Assembly (NCBI GenBank): GCA_019022495.1
Contig: JAFEKR010000004.1
Coordinates: forward strand, 124,001 to 188,000
Reading direction: 5' to 3'
From: Epichloe hybrida
Lineage: Eukaryota > Ascomycota > Sordariomycetes > Hypocreales > Clavicipitaceae
Length of the DNA stretch: 64,000 bases
Shown: piece after piece, positions 46,263-58,100 of the stretch
Position numbering within the stretch: the first letter of the stretch is position 1
Layout of the letters: each line of letters opens with the position of its first letter
Made by a program: the position numbers and the translations under genes
The notes under the pieces: model-generated
The model's database searches: none
The model's input: the letters and a program-made list of their open reading frames with translations, nothing else
What the model was told of the DNA's origin: nothing

Positions 46263-46883
46263 ACATTGCTACAGTATTCCAAACGCATAATTTTCATCAT
46301 CCGACAGCTTTGAATGGGAAGCTCAAGGCGATTCTAGAACTGATCATGTGAAGATTCGACAGGTGAAAAAAGAAAAGACAAAAACGAAACATAACTGGGA
46401 CTGGTGTAGATTGGCGCGGCGCGTTGTGGAGTAGAATAATTCAGAAGAAAGTCGAGATTTTTTTTTCTATAAAAAAAGAAAAGGAAGGGTAAAAAGGGGG
46501 AGAAAAGGAACAAAAGATACAAAGTTGAGGGCTTTGGTTCGTCCCGTCGACATGGGACGGTTTCAACACATATACATGGGCAGGAAATTCGATAGTCGAC
46601 TGAGAAACATGCATAGAGCTTCTCGTCAGTAACGTTTTCCGTGTACTTTGATTGTTCCTGTTTGCAGCCTCGTGATCTTGTCTTGTTTGGACAACACATC
46701 GGTAATATCGAACAGCCATCCATCCTATTTACTCGAAAGAAGGGGAAAAAAAATCAAAATCAAAGTGGTATCCATGAGCTTTACTTCCGTGCCCACTCCC
46801 AAACGCCATACCGACATCAAAACATGCCAATACGTACGAAAAGAAAAAAAATCATTCGAAAAAGAAAAATCAAGAGTAATCCA
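46263..46883. other. Convergent 3' region SEC14/MIS14
   Basis: 621 bp of A-rich runs and presumed 3' UTRs between two convergent stop codons. No gene. Confidence 0.5.
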
Positions 46884-47648
46884 TCACTTTGCTTTTCCAA
46901 CATAGTCCCCCGCCACTGTGGCCCTTTCCATCCTCGCCACCACAGCCGGCATATCCCTCTTCAGCCTGCCCAAGGCCTCGACGGCGCCCTTGAATGCGGC
47001 CTCGACGGCATCCTGTCTCTGCAGCCTCGCGGGCGGCAGCGCCTCGCCAGCCTGCTCCTCGGCCTCCCTCGCGACCTGGCCCCTGCGCTGGTCGACGAGC
47101 TCCTCGTCCCGCCTGATGGCGGCCTCGACGCGAGCCGCGGCCTCGAAGGCCGCCCGGGCGGGCACGCTGCGCTTCAGCGCCGCCACCTCCTCGAGCAGTT
47201 TCTCCTCCTGCGTGATGAGGTCCGCTACGCGCCGCCGCTTGCGCGTGTCCAGCGGCTCGTAGGCCTGCGGCGCGCACGTCGTGAACGACTTGTACTGCGA
47301 GGACGTGAAGGAGAGGCCGTTGATGGAGAGGTTGTCCGACGAGAGGCGGAAGGTTTCGTCTATGTACTGCTGTTTTGTCAGCTGTGTTTTTATTCAGTTC
47401 CCAGTCAACAAAAAATAAAAAATAAAAAATAGATAAACCGTTTCCGACAAGGATGAACATGCCTGATTTACCAGTGCCGCAATCTCGTCCCGTAGTCTGT
47501 CCTCGCGCTGACCCTCGATTCGGGGAAGGGCCTCGTCGAGATGGGCCGTCGCGGCTTTGCGCACATTGGCGATGAGGTAGGCTAGGTCTTCGGGGGATTG
47601 GAGCTCGATGCGGCGCTGGACTTGGGAGGCCTGCGAGTCGGGATCCAT
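46884..47648 (-). CDS. MIS14: Kinetochore protein Mis14/Nsl1 (MIND complex)
   Basis: The start ATG at 47648 reads MDPDSQASQVQRRIELQSPED. Exon 1 ends at 47472 (GTAAAT donor) and exon 2 runs 47369-46884, giving 220 aa; a GC-AG donor nine bases on (exon to 47463) would add VNQ. An alternative acceptor gives exon 2 from 47381. All combinations are in phase. The LQSPEDLAYLIANVRKAA block and the QYIDETF segment after the join are typical of fungal Mis14. The C-terminal half is a long Ala/Glu/Arg-rich coiled coil. Mis14 with Mtw1, Nnf1 and Dsn1 links centromeric chromatin to Ndc80. Coding GC is high in exon 2. Confidence 0.85.
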
Positions 47649-48814
47649 GGTTGGGTTCACAACTTCTCCGTAAGTTTTGGTCGACAGCGAGATTGGATTT
47701 CGGTTGAATATCGTCGCGGGCTTTGGATGCTCAAGGACGTGGTTTTCTTGGACGGTTCGTTTATTTACTTGGGTTGCGGCGTGATGGCACTGATGGGGGT
47801 GGGGCGGGGGGTGGGCCGATAAGTCGAGTGGGGCGGCGGGCCGGTGTCTGAGAGGAGCGGATATTGAAGGATATTGAACACTGGGGATGCAGGCCGAAAT
47901 GTCGTGTTCGCGCAAAGCCATCTTACATACAATAGACCGCGACGTTCAACGTGGGCTGATCACACGGACATTACTGTGGGCCCACCGAGACTGTAACAAG
48001 ATGCTGTTCTCGAATTACGAGCAGCGTAGAGCTTGGGGTTGCCGCCTGCGTTGTATCCATGTTAGAAAGGGCTTGTTCACACTCAAAAGAAGACATGCAT
48101 AGAGGGGCTCTTGATGAAAAAAAATTTCCTTGACAAATCTGTGAGTTCATCTCCTACGCCCAGAAACACCTGTGTGCTCTATAACCTAGCTCTTGCTGGA
48201 GCAAACACACACGTAGTCTACCTAATTAAACACCAAGGCATCGACGAGAAAGAAACAGAAATCAATAAGACCAAATGATAAACTCCCAAAGCTCCTTTGC
48301 ACCGTATAGCCTCAGCCGTGAAACTATAGCTGCCGTGGCTTACCCGAGGACCAAGCCGGGGCTTCTGCAAATATGCCATGACAGAGCCTTCACTGCACGT
48401 TTCCTGTCCATAAGAACCTGCGCCTTTGATTTTGAAAAGCTCGAGCCCCAGGCAGAGACCATCGGTCGGAGTAGGATTCAATTCAAGGTCTGCGGTGATG
48501 ACCAGGATGCAGATCCCGATCTCGATCCCCGTCTCTTGGCTTCTTTGGTTCGAATCTGAATTACGACTTGACAAGTCTGCATCGCCGTAGGAAATTTACA
48601 AAATCGAAAAAGAGATAAGTCAAGAAGAAGCCGACAAAGGTGTAGTCGGAAAGAAAAAGCGTTGACACATGCCAAAATTTGAACGAAAACTCGCCACGTT
48701 GAAAGCCAGCGGCCGGCTTAGAAGTGTATATGAAGCCGAGTCCGAACCAATGTGTCCGAGGATAAGGGTCCCTGACCCCGAATTTCAAGTTGCCTAGACA
48801 AGCACGGTGCTAAA
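47649..48814. other. Intergenic region upstream of MIS14
   Basis: 1.17 kb. Promoter of MIS14 and 3' flank of the small four-exon gene. A 94-codon frame at 48275-48559 and its antisense counterpart show no domain. No tRNA fold is convincing around GGTTCGAATC at about 48547. Confidence 0.45.
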
Positions 48815-49497
48815 TTAATGTGGGAGCATCTGGCGGGACTCCTCGTCGCTAAGAACGATTTCGTGGACCGGCTCACGCGTGTTTTCGAGCGGGACGTAAT
48901 CGCAGTCGACGTACGAGGGAAGAAAGATTTCTAAAGTGCATCCTGTTAGCTATCATCTGCTTGGAAGTGGGGGGGGATAAAAATCTACCTGGATTCCAGA
49001 CAAAACCCTGGCTGGAAGACAAGTAGGAAATCTAGTCATGTTATTAGCTTTTCTTTTCGACTCAAAGAAGTGGAGGTATTGACTCGGACATACCAGACGA
49101 GGTGGTCCATCAGGGTCTCCGATATTGATAACGGTGCTTTCTTGCTTGGATAGAGCAGTGCCTGTTCCAGTTGTCAATCAGTGCACTTGAAAGTAGTATG
49201 GGGGCTTTCGTAATCGGCCGTGATTCAGGCTGAGTCGGTCATGGCAAATATAAATGTGGGAGCGTGGTAGAAAGATGGAGATGTCCGTGAAAGCCAGCTC
49301 AGCTAGAACTTACTCAATAGACTGCGTCGTCGGGCATGCAGCACCCTGGTATTCGGGCTGGTGGAAGGAGATGAGTTTGAAGGTGAGCTTGAGTAAGAGC
49401 TCATGGAAGAGCTGGCTAGAGCTTTGGACGAAGACGAGTGGAATGCAGAGGATGACGCCGAGGACCGGCCAGCTGGAATATTGATGGATGACGACAT
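48815..49497 (-). CDS. Small conserved-looking protein of unknown function, four exons
   Basis: Four short exons (49497-49314, 49161-49094, 49031-48989, 48930-48815) give 136 aa; every join keeps phase and uses GT-AG ends. The first 60 residues are Ser-rich and probably disordered, ending with a basic RVLHARRRS. The rest is more ordered: TVINIGDPDGPPRL, ISYLSSSQGFVWNP, then EIFLPSYVDCDYVPLENT and an acidic tail, LSDEESRQMLPH. A real gene is supported by four mutually compatible exons and the change from low-complexity to ordered sequence. I do not recognise the family. The gene is divergent from RPT3. Confidence 0.75.
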
Positions 49498-50961
49498 GGT
49501 GATGGCGGTGACAGAATTTTTCGAAGTGACACAATCGTGGGCTGGCAAGTCGGTGCCGACGGCTTTATGTGCAGTCGAGATAAGAAAACAAGTAGGACGA
49601 AATGCGAGGTTGAACAGTCGTCGAAAGCGGAGAAGACACGAGGGCCAGGGAGTTGGAGGGGAAGAAAGACGTTGTGGAGAGAGGGCGGCTTAACAACAGT
49701 GACGAGGCGTGTGGTAGGTGTGTAGTGTGTGGTATCTGGCTGTGTCCGATGAGGCCTTTGTCACCGTGTAGAAGTTTAAAGCTGCCGAGCGACGGCCAAG
49801 ATCGGTCCACTGTGCATCCGACTGCGGAAAGCTAGATACGGTTCGAAGAGAGGTAGACGGCGGGTAGCGTAGAGGGAGGGGGGGAAGAGGGAAACAAAGG
49901 CGGAGACGAGTGAGAGTCACAATTGGAGCCGACGAGGTGGTGAAATTTTATTATCCTGTACAGCAAAGAATGGTAGACGGACGGCGGAAAGATAGAAAGG
50001 AAGAGAGAAAGAAGCAAAGGTGAGGAAAGAGCGGAGAGACATGTCATAAAAGAGACGGGCGAGTCATCGGGTCCGCACGGCAGCAAATATGGAGCCTACA
50101 TAATATGGAGCCACCCGCAGGCAGGGAAGCAGGCAGGGAAGCAGGCGGGCGGGCAGGCAGGCAGGCAGACCAGACCAGACCAGACCATGGCTACTACCTA
50201 CCGAATCGTCTCTACAATAACTCCGTACTCCGAACATACGGATTACAGTACTGCTGCGGATTAGGGGAGTTTGGAGCCTGAAACAAGGGTATGCATGTGT
50301 TGGCGCCGTGATGCAGAATGATGCAGAAGGGAAATGGACAAATGCCTGCTCCGTATTACATGTACATGTATATGCGCATGCATGATTACGTGGGGATGAA
50401 CCTGGGATGCTTAATAAGTCCATTCTCTGTGTTTTCCTCCAGACTCCACCAATACCAATCAAAACCAGTTCACAAGGAACGCATTTTCATTGACCTCTGA
50501 CCAGTGTGTGCTGAAGACCCGGCAATGTCTCCTCTGTGTCCCCGGCTTGAGGCTAATCTTTTTCATCGATAGCGTCGCTTGCTTAATGCTGCTTATATAA
50601 TATAATGTCGGGATGAAGTTACGGAAACTTGGGCACGGTGTGTCGACGAAGCTTACATGTACGCAGGCGGCCCCGTGCCAAATCACGTGGCGGAGCTACT
50701 TCGCCAGGCCCCCTAATGGATACATGACTAAGCCACTAGCTCCGATGCTGCAAAGCACCGCGAGGCAACGTGCACCAAGCTGTGCCTAGAGACAACTTCC
50801 TAAACCTCAACGCCGTCATCACGACCCTGAACTATCGCCATCTACTGCCAACTCACCAATCTGCTAGCATCTGAACAGGAGATACCCTCGCCTCCCGACC
50901 TCCGCCAGCAACCAACCCTCCAAAATCTGTTCTCGCGCTGCCAATTGCGTGCTGCTTGACA
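49498..50961. other. Intergenic region upstream of RPT3
   Basis: 1.46 kb between divergent genes. It contains a purine-rich block near 49860-50040, a GGCA/AGACC simple repeat at about 50108-50188, three TACATGTA copies (50357-50364, 50363-50370, 50654-50661) and an ACTCCGTACTCCG near-match at 50220. No gene. Confidence 0.5.
50108..50188. repeat. GGCA/GGGAAGCA then AGACC simple repeats
   Basis: Tandem GCAGGCAGGGAA units grading into GGCA tetramers and then four AGACC pentamers. Confidence 0.85.
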
Positions 50962-52476
50962 ATGGGCGATATTGCCGTCGAGAGCCAGGCCAACCAGGTG
51001 CCGCCGCACAAGAAGGCAGCCCCTTCGATTATCTCTACAGTTGATTCCTTTGAAGGCTTACCGACGGAGGGTGGCGATGACTACGCTACACTCAAGAAGT
51101 TGCAGCGACAGCTGGAGTGAGCAAGAACCCTTGGGGATATCTGCCAAGTCCAGGACCAGGCATGCAGAAGCCAGAAGACTAAGCTGACGCGGCGTGCAGG
51201 TACATACAGTTGCAAGAAGAGTATATCAAAGATGAGCAGAGGTATTTCCAGACGAGTTTCTTCCCTCGAGTCGCGACAAGGGCGACCCGACTCATGCATG
51301 GCAGACTAACCACTCTCGAAATAGGAGTTTGAAGCGTGAGCTGGTTAGAGCCCAAGAGGAAATCAAGCGCATCCAAAGTGTGCCCTTGGTTATCGGTCAA
51401 TTCATGGAAGCTATTGATCAGAAGTAAGCCGGCCTCTACTGTCCCATACCCAGAAAAGCCCAATGTGGAAGCTACATACTGACTATGCTTTTCTTGCTCA
51501 TCGCAGTACCGGAATCGTTCAGTCAAGTACTGGATCCAATTATGTTGTTCGCATTCTCTCGACTCTCGACCGGGAGCTGCTCAAGCCCTCATCATCCGTC
51601 GCCCTTCACCGACATTCTAACGCTCTGGTCGACATCTTGCCACCCGAGGCTGATTCGTCAATCGCTATGCTCGGCGCCGATGAGAAGCCCGACGTGACAT
51701 ACGCCGATGTTGGTGGTCTGGATATGCAAAAGCAAGAAATCAGAGAAGCCGTCGAGCTGCCCTTGACACACTTTGATCTTTACAAGCAGATCGGTATCGA
51801 CCCTCCTCGTGGTGTCCTGTTGTATGGCCCCCCAGGAACCGGCAAGACCATGCTCGTAAAGGCCGTGGCCAATTCCACCACGGCTAGTTTCATCCGAGTC
51901 GTTGGATCCGAGTTCGTACAGAAGTACTTGGGTGAGGGTCCCAGAATGGTTCGCGATGTCTTCCGCATGGCCCGCGAAAACTCCCCCGCCATCATCTTCA
52001 TCGACGAAATCGATGCTATTGCCACCAAGCGTTTCGATGCTCAGACAGGTGCGGATCGTGAGGTTCAGCGTATCCTCCTCGAGTTGCTCAACCAGATGGA
52101 CGGCTTCGACCAGACCTCCAACGTCAAGGTCATCATGGCCACCAACCGTGCCGACACCCTGGACCCTGCCCTACTCCGGCCCGGTCGACTAGATCGAAAA
52201 ATTGAGTTCCCCTCATTGCGTGATCGTCGCGAGCGTCGTCTCATCTTTTCCACCATTGCCAGCAAGATGTCGCTCGCTCCCGAGGTTGACCTGGACAGCT
52301 TGATTGTCCGAAACGATCCCCTCTCTGGTGCCATCATCGCCGCCATCATGCAGGAAGCTGGTCTCCGTGCCGTCCGCAAGAACCGATACAACATTATTCA
52401 AAGTGACTTGGAAGATGCCTACTCTAGCCAAGTAAAGGGCACCAGTGACGACAACAAGTTTGACTTTTACAAGTAA
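50962..52476 (+). CDS. RPT3: 26S proteasome regulatory ATPase Rpt3
   Basis: Four exons (50962-51116, 51200-51241, 51325-51423, 51507-52476) give 421 aa. An N-terminal coiled coil ([19 protein letters not shown]) is rebuilt across two joins, followed by the OB-fold segment. The AAA+ module has Walker A GPPGTGKT (about 205-212), Walker B IIFIDEID (about 261-268), ATNRAD sensor 1 and arginine fingers in RPGRLDRK. The C-terminus FYK is the hydrophobic-Tyr-X motif by which Rpt3 docks into the 20S alpha ring. It unfolds ubiquitylated substrates in the base of the 19S particle. Introns are 83, 83 and 83 nt. Confidence 0.97.
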
Positions 52477-53676
52477 GCTTCACACGGGGCACCTTTAGGA
52501 GCAGGAAGAGAGAGAGAAGAGACCTTGCGCATTGGGAAATAAAGCTGGCTCGCTCTGGGAGGGTATGAAAGATCTGGCCCGACCTGTCGTCGGTTTTGCG
52601 ATGACACCATAATGCAATGGGGCCTCAAAAATGTCGCTGTAATTATTAGACCCGACCTAGCGGGAATCAGTATTCTGACTTGCAGCTTTGCAAGACCCTT
52701 AGCGTTGATGTACTAGTACTGCCTTTGTACTTTCCATCTATTGTCTTTTTGTGCAGTGGTTCAAGTGACTTGTTCTCATCATTCCACAAAGGTGAGGCGC
52801 GATGGAATACAGCTGCAATATAGTTTCATGTAGACACGGAATACGAAACATTCAATGCTTGGTTAGCCAGCATGTCTGAAAAAGCTAGGTAAGCGCAGGT
52901 TGATAACCAGCCGCAAAAAACAAGGCTCTCGTAGAGCGCCTTCATGGGTTCCTTCAATCAGCCATATCTGTAAATATAGCAGGTCGGTTTGCGTTCCGGC
53001 GATCCCGGTTTTGGACCTCGAAAATATTTCCTATTCTATAAATACGTCCAGGAAAACTCTACCGCCCCTGGACGCCCCCTTCGCGCCTTGGGATAAGTGA
53101 AATAGAACAAAAACAAGTGCCGTAAATGTCGAGTCCGAGAAATGGCAGTCACAACAAGAGCGACGAGCCGACCAGCCTTTGCCTTGTCATTACCAACCCA
53201 TAAAATACAGAGGCTATTGACTAGCCGTAAACATGACTCCGACAAGCTCCGATCCAAGACAGATCGAACATTGAGCAAATTTCGCGTAGAAACCGCCACA
53301 ACCTAAAGAACTCGAAGCTATTTTATTAGGTCGTAAGAGAGGAAACGTGAAGAAACACATTAAAATGCTTGTTTTAGCTTCACCCACTTCAACCCGTTCA
53401 AATAATGCACTGAATGACCTCGAACGCCGATGCTATGCAGATAATAATGACAAAAGGTACGTAAGGTGAAAGGACGTGTGTAACCCTGTCCATTGTTGGC
53501 GCTCCGGAAGCGTGGTGGGTGTGGGCGTAGGAAAGGGGGTTTAACAATTCAGTATGTCAGCGAGCAAGCCTTCCATGGCCCAGGAGAAAGGGAGCAGACA
53601 ACATGAGGGCCGTTCTGGAAGGTTGCTTAGACCTATTAGTGCTGAAGCGGCGAGCAGTCCTCGAGCTTTTTTTTTT
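52477..53676. other. Convergent 3' region RPT3/LST7
   Basis: 1.2 kb between convergent genes. No frame with family motifs, repeats or RNA folds that I would support. Confidence 0.5.
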
Positions 53677-55154
53677 TCAAGAGTTCAGGGCGACGCCAAC
53701 TTCGAAAAGAAGTTGCACAAACTTGCCATGCAGCTCAATGAAGAAGTCAGGCTGGCCGACTAGCTCAGCAAGACCGCGAGCTTTCAAAGAGGAAGTTCCT
53801 GGCCCACAACCCATGCGTCTATTAAAGGCGCTTCCTCCGGTCAGAAAGCTGCTGCTCGATCGATCAACGGCAGCAAGGGGGTCGAACGCAGATGGTTGTG
53901 GCTGTGGCTGCCCTCCTCCACTGTACATGAAGCTGCCGATTGGCGATGAGTTCGTGGTTGTACGCTCGGCTTCGGCTTCCGCAAGCTGCTGTATCCATGT
54001 GGATAAATTTCCAAAGGCCTGTGAGATCATACTAAAAGTCTTCATCGCCAGTCGCTCCTTGTGGGTGCTGAGAGCCAGGAACGCATACACTCGCTTATGA
54101 CCTCGAGCATGCCTATCGGGGATACGAAATATGTATGCCGTAGTATATCCAGCCAAGGCATCACCAAAAAAGATGGGCCCACCAGTAGCTGCTGAGCCAG
54201 GGCTTTGTGTTGTGACAAAAGAAGGTGGGGAGCTGAGTTGCGGGAATGATGCCGGATTCGAGGTTGAGGGCGGCCGCGGAAGAGTCTCAAATGACAAGGC
54301 TCTTAGGCAGGATGAACGGATCAAAGAGAAAGAGTCAGGCAGAATCGGTTCATGAGCAGACGTATAATTGACGTAGTGAAAGTGATATGGGGATCGTTCG
54401 GATGATGTCGACGTGCTAGAACAGGAAGTGTTTCGAGAGCTGCTAGTCGTCGGAGCTTTCCTCCGAGATCGCACTCGATGAATAGGCTCTCGGTCACCGT
54501 CCGTGTCGCTCGATGTTTGCGAGTTGGGTGGAGATGCTTGCCCTGCAGTCCCAAATACTCGTTCAACGGGAGCCTTTGTTCGAAGTGTAGGGCCGTGTGC
54601 TCTAGTTGCATAGTCTTCCGTCGCAGAGCCAGCAGTTTGCCGTCGTGGTAGCGTCATTGCGCAATTGTCGCACGGGCCTTGCTTTTTGGTGACGGTATCA
54701 TCATATGTTCGCCTGAAGCTGGAATCCCGGCGTGGCTGCTGAAAGACTGGGCGTGGGCTTTCCGGCGGCGTCTCGAGGGCGGATGAAGAAGCTGTAGCGT
54801 TGCTGTTGCTGCAACCGGCAGAACGGCGCAACGCAGCTCGTTGTGCACTGCATCCTGCTCTGATGCTGGCACCGAACCACTTGGACCAAGACTCAGATCT
54901 CGCAGCGCATCATTCAGGGCGGTCGAGGACTGGGGTTGTGGTGGTGCGGACGTAGGGCCGCCGGATCTTGTTCGCTTATCTGACTTGAGCTTGGAAAAGG
55001 TTGCGCTGTTGGATGCATCAGGTTCCTCAAAACATACAGAACACGGAGTTCTCAAGCCCTCTGTGACCATCAAAGGGGTTGGCCCATGAATGTCACAATA
55101 GTGAGCTAGGCATAACTTCAATTCGGTAGTTAGCTTAGTGCCAATGGCTATCAT
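53677..55154 (-). CDS. LST7: Lst7/folliculin-like protein
   Basis: The ATG at 55154 opens LKLCLAHYCDIHGPTPLMVTEG, the folliculin N-terminus with its FCEXHGP-type motif and CSVC cysteines. This frame and the downstream frame (ALETPPESPR, SFRRTYDD, CDNCAMTLP) differ by one base. An intron must lie within about 54,780-54,900; several weak donors fit and I cannot choose between them. Downstream, FSLIRSSCLRALSFE and AYIFRIPDRHARGHKRVYAFLALS belong to the longin domain, with helices to the stop at 53677. Total length is about 460 aa. Lst7 with Lst4 is the GAP for Gtr2 in the TORC1 amino-acid pathway at the vacuole. A large Ser-rich insertion separates the zinc-like cysteines from the longin core. 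Confidence 0.85.
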
Positions 55155-58100
55155 GGTGAATTAGGAAGCGAAAGCGGTGCATCACTTCTCGAGGAAGGGT
55201 TTCAGGCAACGATGGGCAACGTGACGGGTGTTTGAGGTAAGGAGAAAGCGAGGCAGATTGACAAGACAAGAAGAACATGTAGGTTTTGGTGTCTCGAATT
55301 GTTCGCGAGAATACATTACAACACCAAGAGCCGCTTCGTGCTGGCGCATGTCTGACTTTAACATGGCAGGTGACCTGAAGTGCAGCCGGGCTCCCGAAGG
55401 CTCGTCTTGCGCTTTGGCAGCGCTTCGCGATTGGTGTTTTATAAAGCCAGGAAGTTCGCATAAGAAACAAGGAATCTAGCATACGCCTGGTTCAACAACA
55501 GAGGCGGTGAGAGAAGATGGTGTGAGAGCGACACATCGGAGCCAGCGGCGCGGGACACCAGCATAAGCGGGAGCTACGTGACATCCAAAGACACGACGAC
55601 ACTGGTCGCAGGAGAAAACAAGGTGAGGGGTGATTGGGACAACAACCATATGCAAGTTGGATGCAAGCGGACATTAGGTGTGGCGCCTTGCAGGACATCC
55701 ATGCAGTGTGGTGCCTTCTTCTCGGTGGCTTGTTGGAAACTTACAATGTAGGTCATGACGCATCCAGTGATTAGAGTTTATTTTATCGTCAAGGCGTAAT
55801 AGTTCAGTGTGGGATCTCGGTCAAGAGTTGAGCGGTGTCTAGGCGTCGATGACAACAACAAAATGATGCAGAAGTACTCCGTACGGGCTGAAGTGCCAAG
55901 TAAGTCGCGATGGACGACTCTTGATGTAAATGATGAAACGCAGGTGGCGATGTAGTTGGTAAGCAGCCCCAGTACGTACAGCTACTAGGGACAACGAGGC
56001 GGCGGGTTGAGTAGATGCCCTAGTTGCGATACGTTGTGCGCCGTGCAATAATCCCAGAAGACGGATGCCCGATGCAGTGCAGGTGGCCGCGTGCTTTGTG
56101 CTGACGGTCGTTGTGTGGCGGCGCTGGATGCTTTTGAGTCGTAGCGTCGACGCTGTCGCTGGAACGAAACAACTAGCCCGAGGTGCAACGGCAGCTGGTC
56201 TGTTCAGAAGACAGACAGCGCAGCACTGTTGGTCAGAGAATGGCGATGATCCCCATGAGCGGGACGAGAACGCGATGCCCCCAATCTTGGATGTTTTGGA
56301 CGGAGGAAGAGAATGGCGAGGAGGTTGTGATGAAATTGGGCAGAGCGGGTGTTACGGAAAACAAAGTTTCGCGCGCGAAGCAGGAGCGATCTAGAGCCAG
56401 GCGGGTCGTGGCTTCCGGTCTAAGCTGTGTCGAGATGGCTACCCTCTTTCTCTTTCTCTCCCAAGGATGAAGAGAAGCATCACCAGCGCCTTCAACAGTT
56501 GACGACAATTCGCTGCTTCCGAACACGAAAACAATACACGAATGGATGGATGGATATATGAATAGCACGGCTCGCGTGTTTTGCAAGCTCAATGGGTTGA
56601 ATCCGGGTCGACCGAGATGGGCGTCAAACAAGAGAAAGCGGAAGCAGGCTGCGCACCAGCAAGAGATTGGGCCAGAGCGGGCTGTCCAGTTCTTGATATC
56701 TTGCCACAAATCACGGAGACGCTGTTACCAATTATTTACCCGAGGGCTCCAACAGGCCTTCTAGAACAAAACCAGTGGCCAGTGACAGGCCCATGCTGGT
56801 GCGAAACAAGTAAAACGGCGGATCTTGACCTAGGGACGACTGGCACAGTTCCAATTGGTCTCCAGGACGGGTCTTGTACAGACTGGGAATGGCCTGGCTG
56901 ATGTACTGTGGAGGTATCGTGTGTCGAGACAACAAACGGCTTCATTAAACCAGGAACCCCCCCCCCCCCCGGGGCAGAATTTCTTCCGAAGGAGGGGCGG
57001 CACGTTCCTGGGGGACGCAGAGACAACTAGGAGACACTGGACAAGCAGGACAGCATGATGATTCTCATCTCATGGCTTTGTTATTCGTTGCTTAAATGCG
57101 TACGCAGATTTTGACAGAACTAATCCGTAATGAACAGTGTTTGGCTCCTGGAAGAAAAGGGGGTCTACTCGGTACGGAGTACGACTCTACGGGAAACGGT
57201 CCACTCCATGTGGCTTTCACGAGTTCCCACATCCGGGAACTGCCGGCCCAGATGGAAAGAGCATGGCCATTACGGATTAGTTCTCGGGGATCTTTTGTGC
57301 TGACAAAATGAAAAAGATCATTTGTGAGAAAAATTGACGAATACCCACACGGATCGAAACTCGATGCCTTTCCCAGAGACCGTCCGCAGTCTCAATCGAA
57401 GCCGTCGCAAGCTTTGACGTTCTTGATCAGCATGCCGGAGATTGTACGGAGTGTAATACATCAACACAGTACGGATTACGTCCGTACGGATCCGTACAGA
57501 CGACTCAACCCATCCATGTTCCGACAGGACCACAGCGGAAAGCGGGAAGCGGCCAACAGGACAGTGGCAGTTGCATTCGGACACGCCGAGTGCTCCAATT
57601 TTGCGGGACTTGTTGGTGATACAACAATAAGATTGCTGCACATCAGCCGCTCTATTACGGAGTAGTGATGACCAGTTGAGCAGGCCGAATTAATAACGCT
57701 CGGAGGGATATCACATGCCTCTCCAAGGGAATTTGCCTCCCACGTTCAGGCGCACTACATATTACATTACTCCCACTGTACCTGTGCTTACCCCTGCAAC
57801 CCACCGCGGAAGGCAAGATGGCTCAGCCGGATGGGTAGGGATTGGCACATGGACTCCAGGTTTTGTGGTACTGCAATTGAATCATCTTGGCCACGTGGAC
57901 TCGTGCATTACCTGGGTCATCTCCGTCATTATGCCAATACATATGGAGAATCGCAGGCGAGTAATATTCATAAAATGCTGCACAGAAACGACATGGCGCG
58001 GCGCCGCAGGTTTATGAAAACCTACGTATGGGTTACAGCACGGATCAGGAGCCCGATGACAAAGGGGCATGTATTATTGGCCAGCGCACAGGGCATTGGG

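Noticed and set aside
48500..48580. Possible tRNA around GGTTCGAATC
   Set aside because: The flanking bases do not form the T-stem or acceptor stem, and no D or anticodon arm fits.
56233..56709. 158-codon minus-strand frame
   Set aside because: No domain, no upstream or downstream exon with matching phase, not distinguishable from chance.
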